Origin: Apodemus sylvaticus | Lineage: Eukaryota; Chordata; Mammalia; Rodentia; Muridae | NCBI RefSeq assembly: GCF_947179515.1 | Contig: NC_067473.1 | Coordinates: 76,544,436-76,608,435, forward strand | Reading direction: 5' to 3' | DNA length: 64,000 nt | Shown here: positions 36,001 through 49,300 of the stretch, piece after piece | Layout of the letters: every line of letters begins with the position of its first letter | How positions within the stretch are numbered: position 1 is the first letter of the stretch | Program-made: the position numbers and the translations under genes | Notes under the pieces: model-generated | What the model saw: the letters and a program-made list of their open reading frames with translations, nothing else | Database searches by the model: none | What the model was told of the DNA's origin: nothing

Positions 36001-39000
36001 CACTTGACTGTTGTTACAGTGGATTGCTAAGATGCTGTGTATCTGCACAGATGTGGAGTTTACAGTTCAGACGATGACAGATGTGCGTCTGCCCTTCCAG
36101 TTCTTTGGCTGTGGGTTTGTTTTTGACATAGAGTCTCACCTGGTGTACCTGACTTGTTGGGAACTCAGTATAAGGCTGGGGGCCTTGAATTCTGGACAAT
36201 CCAGCCTCCACCTCCTGAGTGCTGGGATTGTAAGTATGAGCCTCTGTGCCTGGAGTCCGCTTCCGATGCTTGAGGCCCTACCATTTCAGTGCTGGCAGAT
36301 GTTTTCCGTCTCTGTTAACGTGTGACATTGAGTGGTTGGAAAGAGTTGGCTTCTGTTCCGACTCATCCGAGAATGTGCGCCTCTTCGTGGAAAGCTGGTA
36401 CTACCAATACCCTCCGTGGGAACGCGGTCCCACGGGACACGGTGACTGGGAACTGTCCCCTAGTCCTCCACTAGGCACAGCGCCAAGGACAGCGCTACTT
36501 TTGAGGGCCAGAGAAACTGTTATAATTTCTTTTAAAATTAGAAGAGGTCAAAGAAAGGCCCATAAAAGCCAGAATGGAGGACTGGAGAGATGGCTTGGTG
36601 GTTAAGAGCACTGGCTGCTCTTCCAGAGGTCCTGAGTTCAATTCCCAGCAACCACATGGTGTGGCTCACAGCCACCTATAATCAGATCTGGTGCGCTCTT
36701 CTGGCATGCTGTATACATAATACATACATACATCATACATACATACATACATATATACATACATACATACATATATACATATATACATACATACATATAC
36801 ACACATATACATGCATACATATACATACATACACATATATATACATACATATATACATACATACATACATAATCTTTTTTAAAAAGCCATAATGGAGCCT
36901 TATGTGTGCAGGGTTGGGAGACTTGGAAGGGGTGTCATCTTCTGAAGGCTTGTGGTCTTGCTTCTCTTCCCAACCTGCTTATTTGATGAGATTGGATGTG
37001 TTCAGGATGGTGTGGCTGTGAGTCCTAACTCCCTCCCCATCACTCTCTTCCTCTCCCTTATTCCCTCCCCTTCCCCCGTCTACTGGCCAAGCAAACATAG
37101 ATTGATTTATTTATCTGTATTGTTTTTTTTTTTTTTTCAGGATGGAATTTCTCTGTGTAGCCCCGGCTGTCCTGAAACTCTCTCAGTAGACTATGCTGGC
37201 CTTGAACTCCCAGAGATCTGCCTGCCTCTGCCTCCCTAGGACCCTGAGGGCACGCGGTGAGGCACATTCTCAAAAGCAGGATCGGAGGGTTTGCTGCTTT
37301 TTAAGACAAGATGTACTGGATGCAGTGTTACTGTGAGGAAGCATGCACTACTTTTCTGCTTTTGAAAAGTGTCTTACGGACTAAAGAAAACCTCTTGTTG
37401 GTTATGTGACCTGCCTTCCTCTTCTCCTTTGAATCTTTTAAAAAAAATCAAAAATCTTTATGTGTATAGGTATTCTTTCTGCATGTGTATATGTGCACCA
37501 CAAGCCTGCAGTGCCCGGGCAGCCCAGAAGAGAGGGTCGAATTCCCCAGGAACTGGAGTTAACATGTGGGTGCGGGGAACGGACTCCTTGGTCCTCCGGA
37601 AGAGCAACAAATGCTCGCCCCAACTCTTTTCTTCTACTCGTACTGTCTTTAAAAACAAACATTTATCTACAATAACTGTTTTTTTTATGTGTTTACTTAC
37701 TAATTTATTTTGTTGTTTTGACTCGGACTCTGGCTCTGTGGCTAAGCCTGGCCTGGAACTAATGCCACTCCTTCCTACCCCCCCCCCCCCCCCCCGCCCC
37801 CCGCGCGCCCAGAGTGCTGGGCTGCAGGCGTGCCCTTGTGCCTCTGCTTTAGAAAACTTCCCTTTTCCTCATAACACAAAGATAAAGGGGAAATGACTTG
37901 GGGTATAGAAAATATAATTAAACATTGTGGGAGAGAGGGAGTGTGTCTTCCTCTGTTAAGTTCCTATGGCCCGTGTTCTCCAGGCCGGGCAGGACAGTGT
38001 GGTCCCCAGTGCTTTCTTTTTGCCAGACCTTTGTTATTTCCCTTTCTTTGTGACCTTTATTTGCTTGACAGGTCACAGATACTGGAGATGGTGTTAGTAA
38101 CTGTTGCACTGAGAAGCTGAGACAAGGGGCACCTTATTTTTCAAAGGTTTAGTATTAAGGGCCAGTTTCAGAACTATATTCTTGATTCTCTCCTGATACC
38201 CTTAACACGCTGGCCAGAGGCACTCTCCGCTCAGTTTTGCGTTATTTAAGTTTCCATTTGTGGCAGAGTGTCTTCTGGACTCTGGTGACACCTGATTCAT
38301 GGTCTCTACTTCCTCCTTTCTGAGGGACGGCAAGCACACTGGCTGGCACCTCCAGTTCTGTCCTGGCTCCTTCCAGCCCTTTCCGTAACCCTGACTCCGT
38401 TCTTTATTCCCAATGCCCCTACAGGAGTTCGTGAGTGTCTGGGTCCGAGACCCCAGGATTCAGAAGGAGGACTTTTGGCACTCTTACATCGACTATGAGA
38501 TATGCATTCACGTAAGTACACAGCCAGTAGGAATCAGGTTTTAGGCGGTGAACATTTTATGTGACAGAATGGTGCTAAGAACTGAAAACCTCCTTTAGTC
38601 ATAGAACTGAGTTGGGGTAATTGCAGCTAAGCTTGTATCACAAATGAAGCAGGGAGTTGAAGAGTTGCTTCTTTGAAGCTCATATTGTACTTGTTTAAAC
38701 TATTACTATTTCTTTATATTTACTTATAAAGATGTGACTATTTTAAAAATTTATGGTTAAAAAGTATAACTTATCAGTTGTATTTCTTTGTGCTATTATA
38801 TTTTTTCTTTTTTAAAAATTTACTTGTTTGTGTATGAGTGTACTATTTGCACGTACACTTGCATGCCAGAAGAGGGCGTCAGACCCCATTACAGGTTGTG
38901 AGCCACCATGTGGTTTCTGGGAATTAAACGCAGGACTTCTGGAAAAGCAGCTTTTAACCGCTGAGCCATCTCTTTAGCCTGTGATATTATATTTCAAGAT

Positions 39001-40702
39001 AATATATTATTTGGTAACTCTTAAATTTTGAGAGAACATAGAATTTTGGAGAAAAGAGATACAATATTAACATTTTAGATTAGTACATGGTAGTAGGTTT
39101 TTGTTTTTTTTTTTTGTTTTTTTTTGTTTTTTTTTTTTTTTTCGAGACAGGGTTTCTCTGTATAGCTCTGGCTGTCCTAGAACTCACTCTGTAGACCAGG
39201 CTGACCTTGAACTCAGAAATCCGCCTGCCTCTGCCTCCCAAGTGCTGGGATTAAAGGTGTGCGCCACCACTGCCTGGTTACTGTAGTATTTTTATTTATA
39301 TGTGCCTTTATTATACCTTGCCCTATTTTATATATAGAATCAGAAGTTTGGAAATGACTAGATTTTGAGTCATTAGACAAAGAGGAAGCTAGTCAAAGCA
39401 GCATTCGCCCAAGTGGAAATAACACCGAGCCATAAGTTTCCGAAATGTCTGTTCAGTGCCGAGTCTGCTGTGTGTGTCCTGAACAAGGCCAGCGACCTGT
39501 CCTGCAGGGGGCCACGTGGAAACATCCCGCCACTGCGGCTGTGCTGCGGCTCCCACTGCTGCTGTGGAACAAGAGCAGCAGAGAGTTTGTAAAGGGACAC
39601 CTGCATTTGTACCTCAGAGCTCCTGGAGGAGGCGGGGCGGACAGGAGGCAGGGCGGACAGAAGGCAGGGCGGACAGGAGGCAGGGTGGACAGGAGGCAGG
39701 GCGGACAGGAGGCAGGGCAGACAGGGGGCAGGGCAGACAGGAGGCAGGGCAGACAGGAGGCAGGGCAGACAGGGGGCAGGGCAGACAGGAGGCAGGGCAG
39801 ACAGGAGGCAGGGCAGACAGGGGGCAGGGCAGACAGGGGGCAGGGCAGACAGGGGGCAGGGCAGACAGGGGGCAGGGCAGACAGGAGGCAGGGCAGACAG
39901 GAGGCAGGGCAGACAGGAGGCAGGGCAGACAGGCCCCAGACACTTGGCTCACTGGCTCCTCATCTTGAAGAGACATTCTTTCCTGTCTCACCGGGCCGTC
40001 AGCTGCATCTCAGACTGTATCTAGCACAAGCATCTGATGTATCTGGCACAAGTGAAGTGACACCATTCAGTGTCATCAGGCATACTGGAAATCTGAACAC
40101 CACTCTAAAAATTTTTCCTTCGAGAGTCCCCAATTTAGAAAATAAGCTAGGTATAAAAACTCTGCACTGCCCCTGCCCCATTTTTCTCTTTTTGTGGTTA
40201 TTTTCTAAGCCACTAACATTGCTAATTTGCTTTTGTTTTATGTAAAACTCACACCAAAGATGCATTCTGTGTGCAAAGTTATGAGCACATAAGAATAGGC
40301 ATTTGAGGGCTGGAGAGGTAGCTCAGTGGTTAAGAGCACTGACTGCTCTTCCAAAGGTCCTGAGTTCAAATCCCAGCAACCACATGGTGGCTCACAACCA
40401 TCCATAATGAGATCTGATACCTTCTGGTGGGGTGTCTGAAGACAACTACAGTGTACTTACATGTAATAAATAAATAAATCTTTAAAAAAAAGTATTTAAA
40501 AAAAAAAGAATAGGCATTTGGGCTGGAGAGCTTGCTGGCTCAGCAGTTACGAGCACTGGCTTTTGCAGGGGACCTGGAGTTCAGTCCCAGTACCCACATG
40601 GCAGCCCGCCGCGGCTGGAACTCCAGTCTCAGGGCCTCCAGCCTCTCTTCTGATGTCCTTAGGCTTTTGCAGGCACTTGGTGCACCGACATACACTCAGG
40701 AG

Positions 40703-40736
<34 letters not shown>

Positions 40737-43279
40737 CATGAAATTAAATGAATTAAGTATTATTAAAAAGGAATAGACATTTGAAGCAGATGTGGGGCCC
40801 AAAGGAATGGGGAAAAAAAAGCGTTTGACTACACCTTAGCTGTCTTCAGACACCCCAGAAGAGGGCATCAGATCCCATTACAGATGGTTGTGAGCCACCA
40901 TGTGGTTGCTGGGAATTGAACTCAGGACCTCTGGAAGAGCAGCCAGTGCTCTTAACCGCTGAGCCGGCTCTCCATCCCCTAAGAATAAGCATTTGAAACA
41001 AAATGGAATTTTTAAATTTTTTAAATTATTTAATTGCTTCTAAGAGTGTTTGTGGGCCCATCACATACTTCAGAGCATTATGAAATTTGATTATTTTCAG
41101 GAGATAATCAAATATAGATTATTTGGTGCTAATTGAATGGTACGAATTCAGAAATGTACACATATGAATAAAAATGCTGTAATAAAACCCATTGTCACAT
41201 ATTAATATAAAATGGTTAATATTGTATCTCTCCCCCTCACCCCCCCAATTCTATGTCCTTGGACAATTACTTGTGTGTTCTGGTGTCTCTCTGAAGTAAT
41301 ACTCAGTTGACAAAAGTAGGTCTCTAGGCTTGGCAGTGGCCGAGACAAGCATGTGGACTTAAAGGGACTGAGCCAGTCAGTGCAGACCTACTCACAAGGT
41401 ACAATTCAAAGCGGGCAGGTGAATAAGGCTTTTGGCTGGCCTCCATTAGTAAGCTCTGAGGGCATCCACTGAGGATCCGTTCACTCAAATGAACCTCAAG
41501 GGATATGAAACCAGGTGACTCTGGAATGCCCACATTTTCTTGGGGTTATAAACCCAGTAATGATAGAGCTGACTGGCCCTTCAAGTATCTTCCCCTGACC
41601 CTATCCTTTGGTAGAGAGACTCACAGATGGGCCTCATTCTGGTATCAATAGCAGGTAGGGTTTTGTTTCTGACACCCGTCACTGTGTGCTGGGAAACTGG
41701 ATTTAAATGGGTCCAGCCTCTACTGGCGATGTAAGAAGTCCCTGTGGTGGCCTGACTCTCTCTGAGGAGAGGGTACTGAGAGGATGGACCTTGTTAGGGC
41801 CGTGACTCTGGTATAACAAAGTCTGCTGCCTTGGTCCCCAAGGAGTGCATTAGTCAGGTAGCGCTGTGCTTTGAAGTTGTCCCTCAGAATGCTGTGATGC
41901 CATAGGCATCTCTGGTAGGCTTTGCCTCTGTGGCAGTGTAAGTGGCTAGGTGTTGTGCTGTGGACTTTGCGGGTGAGTCTCTTAACCTCCCTGCATCCGG
42001 GAACTTTGCCCTGTGTTTCATGGGGACAGCCCATGAACAAAATGTACACAGTGATTGAGATTTCCAAGAAAACAGCGGGACATCACTGGCAGGATAGTTT
42101 TTTAAATAATGAAGCTCTCAGTAGCAAAAGTTAATTTCTCATTTAGCAATGTAATGATTATGAAGTGGGTCTTCATTTAAAATGCATATATAAAATAGAG
42201 GGTGATTTTTGTTTGTTTGTTTGTTTTTTTGTAGGGGTGGTTGAGATTTTACACAGGGTCTTACTCTGAAATTCACCCTGTAGTCTAAACTGGCCCCAAA
42301 CAGGTGGCCATCCTCCGGCCCCAGCCTCTGAGTTCTAGGTGGGAGCTACCACACTCAGCTGAGTTGGCCTTGTTTTTGGAAACTAGTAGACACAGATGTT
42401 TGTCAGCTTTGTGCTTACCCAGAGGACACTATTTGCTCATTCTGTGTTTACCCAGAGGAGTGGCATTGTGGCTTCGCCTAGGCTGGGGACTTAGACCTGT
42501 TTATTTCCCAAGTCTGCCTCAGGGCTGCTACAGGGAAACAGGCGGCTGGTACCCGATGGCATCAACTATACCTGCCGGGTGCTTTCTGGTCATCTTCATG
42601 TTCACCCTGTCTGTCCCACTTGGGGAACTAGCGCTGATGCCATTTTCCTGGAGGAGACCCAGGGCTGACTTTTGTGCCTGTTGTAGGTATGGACACTGAG
42701 CCCTTCTACTGGGTTCCCGACTCAGATTGCCCTTCCCTCCCATTGTCTAGTAGGGTGGGAAAGCTGTGTAGGTGAGCAGTGATTTTAGGATTCCCAGTCC
42801 ATGTTGCGATGCAGAGGTCTGTGATGCTTTGTGAAGAGCAGCAGGAAGTCAGTTCTGACCCACACACGCCTCAGGATGGTTTGAAAGCTGCAATGGCCAC
42901 ACCTGAGTATTGCACATTTTAGGGCTTGTGTGTGTTTATCAAGATGGGATCTCACTGTGTGATCCAGGCTGGATTTGAACCCAGTCTTCCTGCCTCCTGC
43001 CTGAGTCTGAGATGACAGGTTGGGCAACCATACCCACTAGGGTTTTCCTTAATGATCCATCTTTGGGAACAATGCTTGTAGTTAGGAGAGTACAGGTCTC
43101 CTTCAGGACTCTGGTCAGGGGTGGGCCACGCTTCCCAGGGCTAACTCTGCTCTTTGACGTCATCGTGATGGCTTCTTCGGGGCTGAGACTGATGAGTTAC
43201 ATGAAAGATTTTGCAGTGCACATATAAATGCACATGTTTCATGGCTCAAATACTACCTAGAGGGTTACATCATGAGTTT

Positions 43280-43330
<51 letters not shown>

Positions 43331-46300
43331 AAGTGCTTTTCCCCCTAGGTGAGGCTCATGGTTTTCTGTTTCTGTACAGACGAATAGCATGTGTTTTACA
43401 ATGAAAACATCTTGTGTAAGAAGAAGGTATAGAGAGTTCGTGTGGCTGAGGCAAAGACTCCAAAGCAACGCATTGCTGGTGTAAGTGACTTACGGTTTAA
43501 TTCCTGGGAGTAGCTACAACAGTCTGGGTCTGAAAGTTGGTAGCACTAAGATGCATGCGGTAAGAACAGGGCTAGCTCCCATTAGTTCTGTGCCTACTGC
43601 ATCTGAATTTAATATCCATCTCGTAACTCTACCAGCTTTTATGGATATTAATCACGAATGGCCCCAGAAGTGTTTAAAGACAGATTTTCCTTTAAATTAA
43701 TATTATACAACGATAATTAGGTGATAGCTGCGTGACAATTATTACCATGCACAGCGTGCCTTCACTTTGAGGGATGTCTGTAGCTAAGTCACTGTGATTT
43801 GCTGATTGACTTTTTTTCTTTCTTATCAGACAATTACCAGAACTTCCATCTAAAAACCTATTTTTCAACATGAATAATCGCCAGCATGTCGACCAGCGCC
43901 GCCAGGGCTTGGAAGATTTCCTCAGAAAGTAAGTGTCTACACCAGACAAGGGATGTGGGCAGAGGGGGTCTGTGTGGGAGATTTCCACTCTGAAGTGATG
44001 CTGGACTGCAGGCCACATACATTCATGTCCTGTATTAGAGCGCCATCTTGTGGCTGGCATCAAATAGTACAGATGTGAACAGAGCTTGCAAACAATAGGT
44101 GTCTGAATCAGAATAAACACATGGTCTCTTAAGAGCAGAGACAGCACGGGCGTACACTTCTAATGGAAGCACTTGTGAGGTTGAGGCAGGAGGATTTCTG
44201 TGAGTTTGAGGCCAGACCAGGCTTTGCAGTGAGTTCCAGGCCAGTCCTTGTCAAACAAATACAACAAATAAATATCCCAAAACAGCGACCAACCCAGGCA
44301 AACAGCACAAAGGTAAAACAGATACAAGTTACGCAGGAGTCTGGCTGACAGAAGTACAGTTCCCAGGAGATAAGTGTGCCTTGTGTTTACAAGAAGCACC
44401 TCTTTAAAACTAGCTTCAGATACAGCAGTTAGAACAGACAGACCGAAGTGGCCTTGAAGGCCCTTCTCTGAGTGCATGACTCAGTTCGTCCTTGCAGAGG
44501 GCCATTTGTCAAGTGCGTGTGTCATCTGAGTGCCCTCAGTAGCTTGGCTCTGATTTCTGCGACGGGGCCGGCTTCCACGCTTCGACCCTTCCACAGGAGC
44601 TGCCTGGAGTCCAGGTCACTAGAACTTTCCATTGTCTCACTCCTCCCTAGAGCACCAGGACAAGAGGCCTGCCCCTCCCTCAGTTGCACACAGATTCTGA
44701 AGCTGGGCTGCTGAGGTTCAAATCCTGGATCTGCCACTTTAGTAGCTGGGAGTCAGGCCTGTGTTGTCCCGTCTATAAAACGGGGACAATGATGGCCCTT
44801 CCCCCACAAGGGCTGAGACAATTAAGTGGGCTAAGGGCCACAGTGGTGTCTGACAACCTTATGTTGGAGTGTTGGCAGTTATTATTTTAGTACTCAGGGC
44901 TGAAACAGCTGTGAGCTTGTCTTTCCATCCTCTAGATAAGGAGTCAGGCGAGTACCAGTTAGGGGCAGGGCCCCAACTCTCCATTCCTCTAGTGACTTTG
45001 GTTCTGAAATTCTCTCTTTTTGAATTCACTAAACAGGACCCCGAGCTGGTCTGAAATAGCTGCTTTCTACCATGGACTTGCTTAGAATGGGTCTGGATGT
45101 TAGTGTGCACATGAATATTAATATTTGTTTCTATTAGATTGGCATGGTGCCTTTCTGGGAGGTCCCTGGGACACACAGAAAGCTGGGAGCTGATGAACTG
45201 AGGCAGGGGAGTGATCCTCGTGAAAAGAGCCCAGAGGAGCTATCAGATGAGCTGAGTCTGAAAACAGGACAGCGGGGTCCTTTGTCATATCACAGGTGTG
45301 ACAGAACCAAGTGCTGGTCAAGACTTTCATCATTTTCCCCTTAGGGACAATTTTTTATATTATTATTATAGTATTTTTATATATTTACATATAAATAATA
45401 CATATTATATGCTTTAATATTATTTTTAAAATATAAGCATTTTTATTTTGTGTATATTCGTGTTTTGCCTGCGTGGATGTCTGTGCCAGATCCCTTGAAA
45501 CTGGAGTTATAGGCAGTTGGGAGTGCCGTGTGGGTGCTGGGAATTAAACCCAGGTCCTCTGGGGGATCAGCCAGCGCTCTTAACCCATGAGCCATCTTTC
45601 TCCAGCTCCTAGGGAGAGCTCTGTTAATTGTCGTCTCTAAGGTCCCCAGGTGGCCGATGGCTGGTGGGGTCTCCCTTAAGATGGAGTTCACATTTGCTCC
45701 ATTCCAGATTCCATGGACTCGGCAGCCTGGCCTGGGGGGTGGCGCTGGGTAGGGTGGCGCTGGGCAGGAGGGTGGGGAGGAGGGATCCCTTAGCCCTGGG
45801 GGTACAGGGGGAGGGGGAGGGGGAGGAGTGGTTGGGCTATTGTAGGCTCAGGGACAGCAAGTGTCTGTGTTTCTGTCACTGGGGAAATTCAGACCGCTGA
45901 CCACTTCTCTCTTGCTGGCCTTGTACAAGTCTCATGCCGTCTACACTGGCCTCAGACCTGTGTACTTGAGTCTGGTCCTGATCGCCTGCCCAGCTTGGGA
46001 TTACAGGTGTGCGCCACCGTGCCCAGCTTCCAGAGTCTGCTCCCGGCACTGTGTTTAAACACTGTGCTCACTCTCACAGTAGGTGTACACACCACAGTAG
46101 GTGTGCTGACCTCTGCTCCCGAGGGTTCCCGTTGAGCTGCTGCAGAGGTGAGGTGTTTTGTACTGTGTATTGTTTAGCTGTTCGTTCACTGGCTTTGTTT
46201 GACATGCGTCACAGAGGAGAACATCTTGCTTCAAGAGCTCAAGGAACGTGGGTCTAAGTCTCCCATCAGCCCTGGCTCTTGATATTTTCCGAGCTGCGGA

Positions 46301-49300
46301 ATCCGGGTTCTTTTGAGTCCCCTGATTCCTTTGGTTGTCGTGGAGTGGAGTAGTAGCCAGGGCATTGCTCTCTCTGCTGGGAACTGTGCTGTTCAGACAA
46401 TTGACTGCTTGGAAAAGACTCTGAAAAGTACGTGCTGACTGACCCTTCACCCAGCCGCCGTGTGCCAGGGACGTAGGCACAGGCACAGCCTAGGACTGAA
46501 CAGACAGAGAGCTTATAAATCATTCTTCCCTTGAAACTTCTTTTACTTTCATTTGGGAGCTCTTGCTGCCATGTCTGAATTAATTAAAACTTGATCTGGG
46601 AGCTGGAGGGATGGTTCAGTGGGGAAGAGCATGTACTGATCTTCCAGAGGACCCAGGTTCAGTTCCCAGATCACAACCCTCTGAAACTCAACTTCCAAGG
46701 GACTCCAAGGCCACGTCCAGCCTCCATGGGCACCTGGCATGCACATGTATGTATGGTACACATACATACATATAGGAAGTTGGATATCGATTGTCACCTT
46801 AGGATCCAATCACAGAGCAGCCATCTCTCTGATGGTATTCCCAAGTATGGTGTATAAGCATTTATTTCCAACATATACAAAAATAAACTGAATAGATCTA
46901 ATTTAAAAGTTAAAAAAATAAAATAAAAACAGGTAAACCCGGATGATGTGAGTTGGGTCCCTGGGAACCACCCGGGAGGTGAGGGTGAGAGCAGATTTCG
47001 GGGAACTTCCTCCTGTGGCATGCACATCTCCCCACAACCAGGCACACAGAATAAAGGAATAAATAAATAAAGATGGTTAGCTTTGGACTGGGCCCAGTGG
47101 CTGAGTCTCCTGTTCGGTCCAGTTTGGCATGAGTAGCAGCCGACTGGCGAGAAGCACGCCAGCACTGTGCCTGAGCACACTCGGTGTCCCCTCTGCGGCA
47201 CTGACTGCTTCCCGGTTAAGGAGGGTCATCAGGCCGCAGCCAATGCCTCAGAGGTGTGAGGCCTCTGGAATCAATACCATTAAAGAGGACATAGGCCGGT
47301 TACAGGCTTTAATAAGCATAGATTTAAATTTGACTCTTATGTCAATTTTTAAGTTCTTAAAATTCCACGAAGGCATAATATCTCTCCATATATATGGGTG
47401 TATAATGTAAAATGAAATGTTCATTTTTAAGATCATTTGTGTAATAATATATACTTAATATGGGTATAATGCATATTCAGGCCGACTACTACAGAAGAAT
47501 TGGAGACTCGTTTCTCTCATTGGCTGTCAGGGAAGATCATGTGCTGATCTTGTGCAGGCTTGAAGGTGTAGGTGCTCTGTCTCAGCATGTACCGGTGTTG
47601 GCTGGTGGGATTGTCTCAGCTGTACAACTGTAGGAAAGGCAGGGGTCCCGTGTTCTGGGCACTGCTGTGTTTATGATCAGCAGGGTGGCCAGCTGAACTG
47701 GTCACTGTGACTGTGAATTTTTAAACATCCATTGTCCCTTGTGACTGTAATTTTCTTTTTGTATTCGTTCTCCTAATTACAAGTCGTAAGCTCTTATAAT
47801 AGCAACATAGACATAAAGTTATAGATTGGAGTTATAAGCTCATAAGTCTCCAACTGTGATAGAAGCCCTACTAATTTCTTAGGTTTAATTGCTATGAACA
47901 GGAGCCAACTCTTGTGTATAGAATGCTTCCTGGTGATAGCAAACATAACCTGCAGTTAGACTGTGGTTTTACATAATTTTTCTTCATTTTTTTTGTTGTT
48001 TTAGGACAGCCCAGGCTGACCTTGAACTGCCTATGTAATGGAGAATGACCCCAAACTTCTGATCCTCCTGTTCTACCTCTCAGTGCTGGCTTTATTAAGT
48101 GTATGACACCACGACGACTATGGTGGGAAAGTTTTTTTTTTTTTTAAACAAAAAACACATACATACAGGCATGCACATAGATACGCACAGAGAGAGAGAC
48201 ACTCCCCACAAAACACACACACACACATACACACACACACATATGCATATAATTTTTTTATAAATATTTATGTTCAATAGAGGGCACCACAGCATAGATT
48301 ATGAATATCTTTGAATGAAAGTTTATAGTTTAAATTATTTTTATCTTGGTGAGAAGTTAAATGGGCTGAGCTAACTTTCTTTTTTCAACATCAGACTACA
48401 TGATACAGAGGTGTGTAGCATCATATGGACAGAGATCAGAAGATCCAGGGCATATGTAGAATTAAATGATTTTGTAAACTATATTGTTCTTCAACTGAAC
48501 CACTATATAATATGCTTCATAAAATCCCATTAAGGAAAACTAGACTTCACTATGTCCAATGCAGAGGAAAAGCAGGCCTTGTTTTGTCTAGCATAGTTAC
48601 CATGGTGAGGGAGGACAACTTTTAACTTGCATTGTAAATATATTTTTAGAAATTCCTTTAAAATTCTGTAGACTGAGTTGTGAAAGTCGTGGTATAAAGG
48701 CTTGGAAATAACTACATTTATCTATTGATTGAATGATTGATTTATAGATGGTCTTAATATATAGGACAAGCTGTCCTAGAACTCAGTGTGTAAACCAGGC
48801 TGGTCTTGAACTCATGACCTCTACCTGCCTGTGCCTCTGCCTCTGCCTCCTAAGTGATGGGTTTAAAGGCATGTCCCACCATATCCAGCCTATGCATTTA
48901 TTGTTATGGAGGCTTCTATCAACTATGGTTTATTGATTGTTTTACAACGTACAACAATCTTTAAAGCAGGCTTGAAGTTGATTTTCTACTGTTAGGCTTT
49001 TTGGGGAAAATGTGGCACATATATGACCACAGAGAGCAAAGGCCCTTTTTTCTGTTACGGTGGTGGCCACGATGCTGACAAAGCGAGTGTCACTCGGAGG
49101 AGGCACAGTGCCCTCTGGTCCTCCCAAAGGTCACATTTTTAAAATTAAAAATATTTATTGTTGTTGTTATTGTTATTTGAGATGGCCTCACAGTGTTGTT
49201 CTGGCTATCCTGGAACTTGGTTCTCCTGCCTCAGCTTCCCAGGAGCTGGGATTATAGGTGAGCACCGCCACTCCAAACTCTAAAAATTTATATTTTAAAT

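Larger units (their letters stand above)
27059..38424 (+). other. Snx10: Snx10 intron 2, about 11.4 kb
   Basis: It contains B1, B2, B3 and B4 SINEs, a URR1 copy, MIR relics and two long microsatellites. Repeat-poor blocks at 29160-29580, 29830-30780 and especially 32460-35050 hold no visible gene. The last has AT-rich, possibly conserved non-coding sequence around 33590-34260. Confidence 0.85.
38512..43379 (+). other. Snx10: Snx10 intron 3, about 4.9 kb
   Basis: It holds a B2/B3 copy, a B1, the 16-bp minisatellite, a serial SINE cluster (40291-40999) and a TG repeat next to the 3' splice site. 41000-42200 and 42380-42920 show no recognisable gene or repeat. Confidence 0.85.

Noticed and set aside
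39445..40245. Long + strand open frame of 266 codons with a repetitive middle (QTGGRADRR type)
   Set aside because: Its length comes from the 16-bp minisatellite, which lacks stops in any frame. The flanks show no domain or splice support, and it lies inside a Snx10 intron.
43692..44147. 151-codon - strand frame spanning coding exon 4
   Set aside because: It is a shadow on the opposite strand of a real Snx10 exon and its introns, with no similarity to any family.
45613..45900. G-rich stretch with GGGTGGCGCTGGG repeats as a possible CpG promoter
   Set aside because: It has few CpGs, is short, and lies inside an intron with no other promoter motif.
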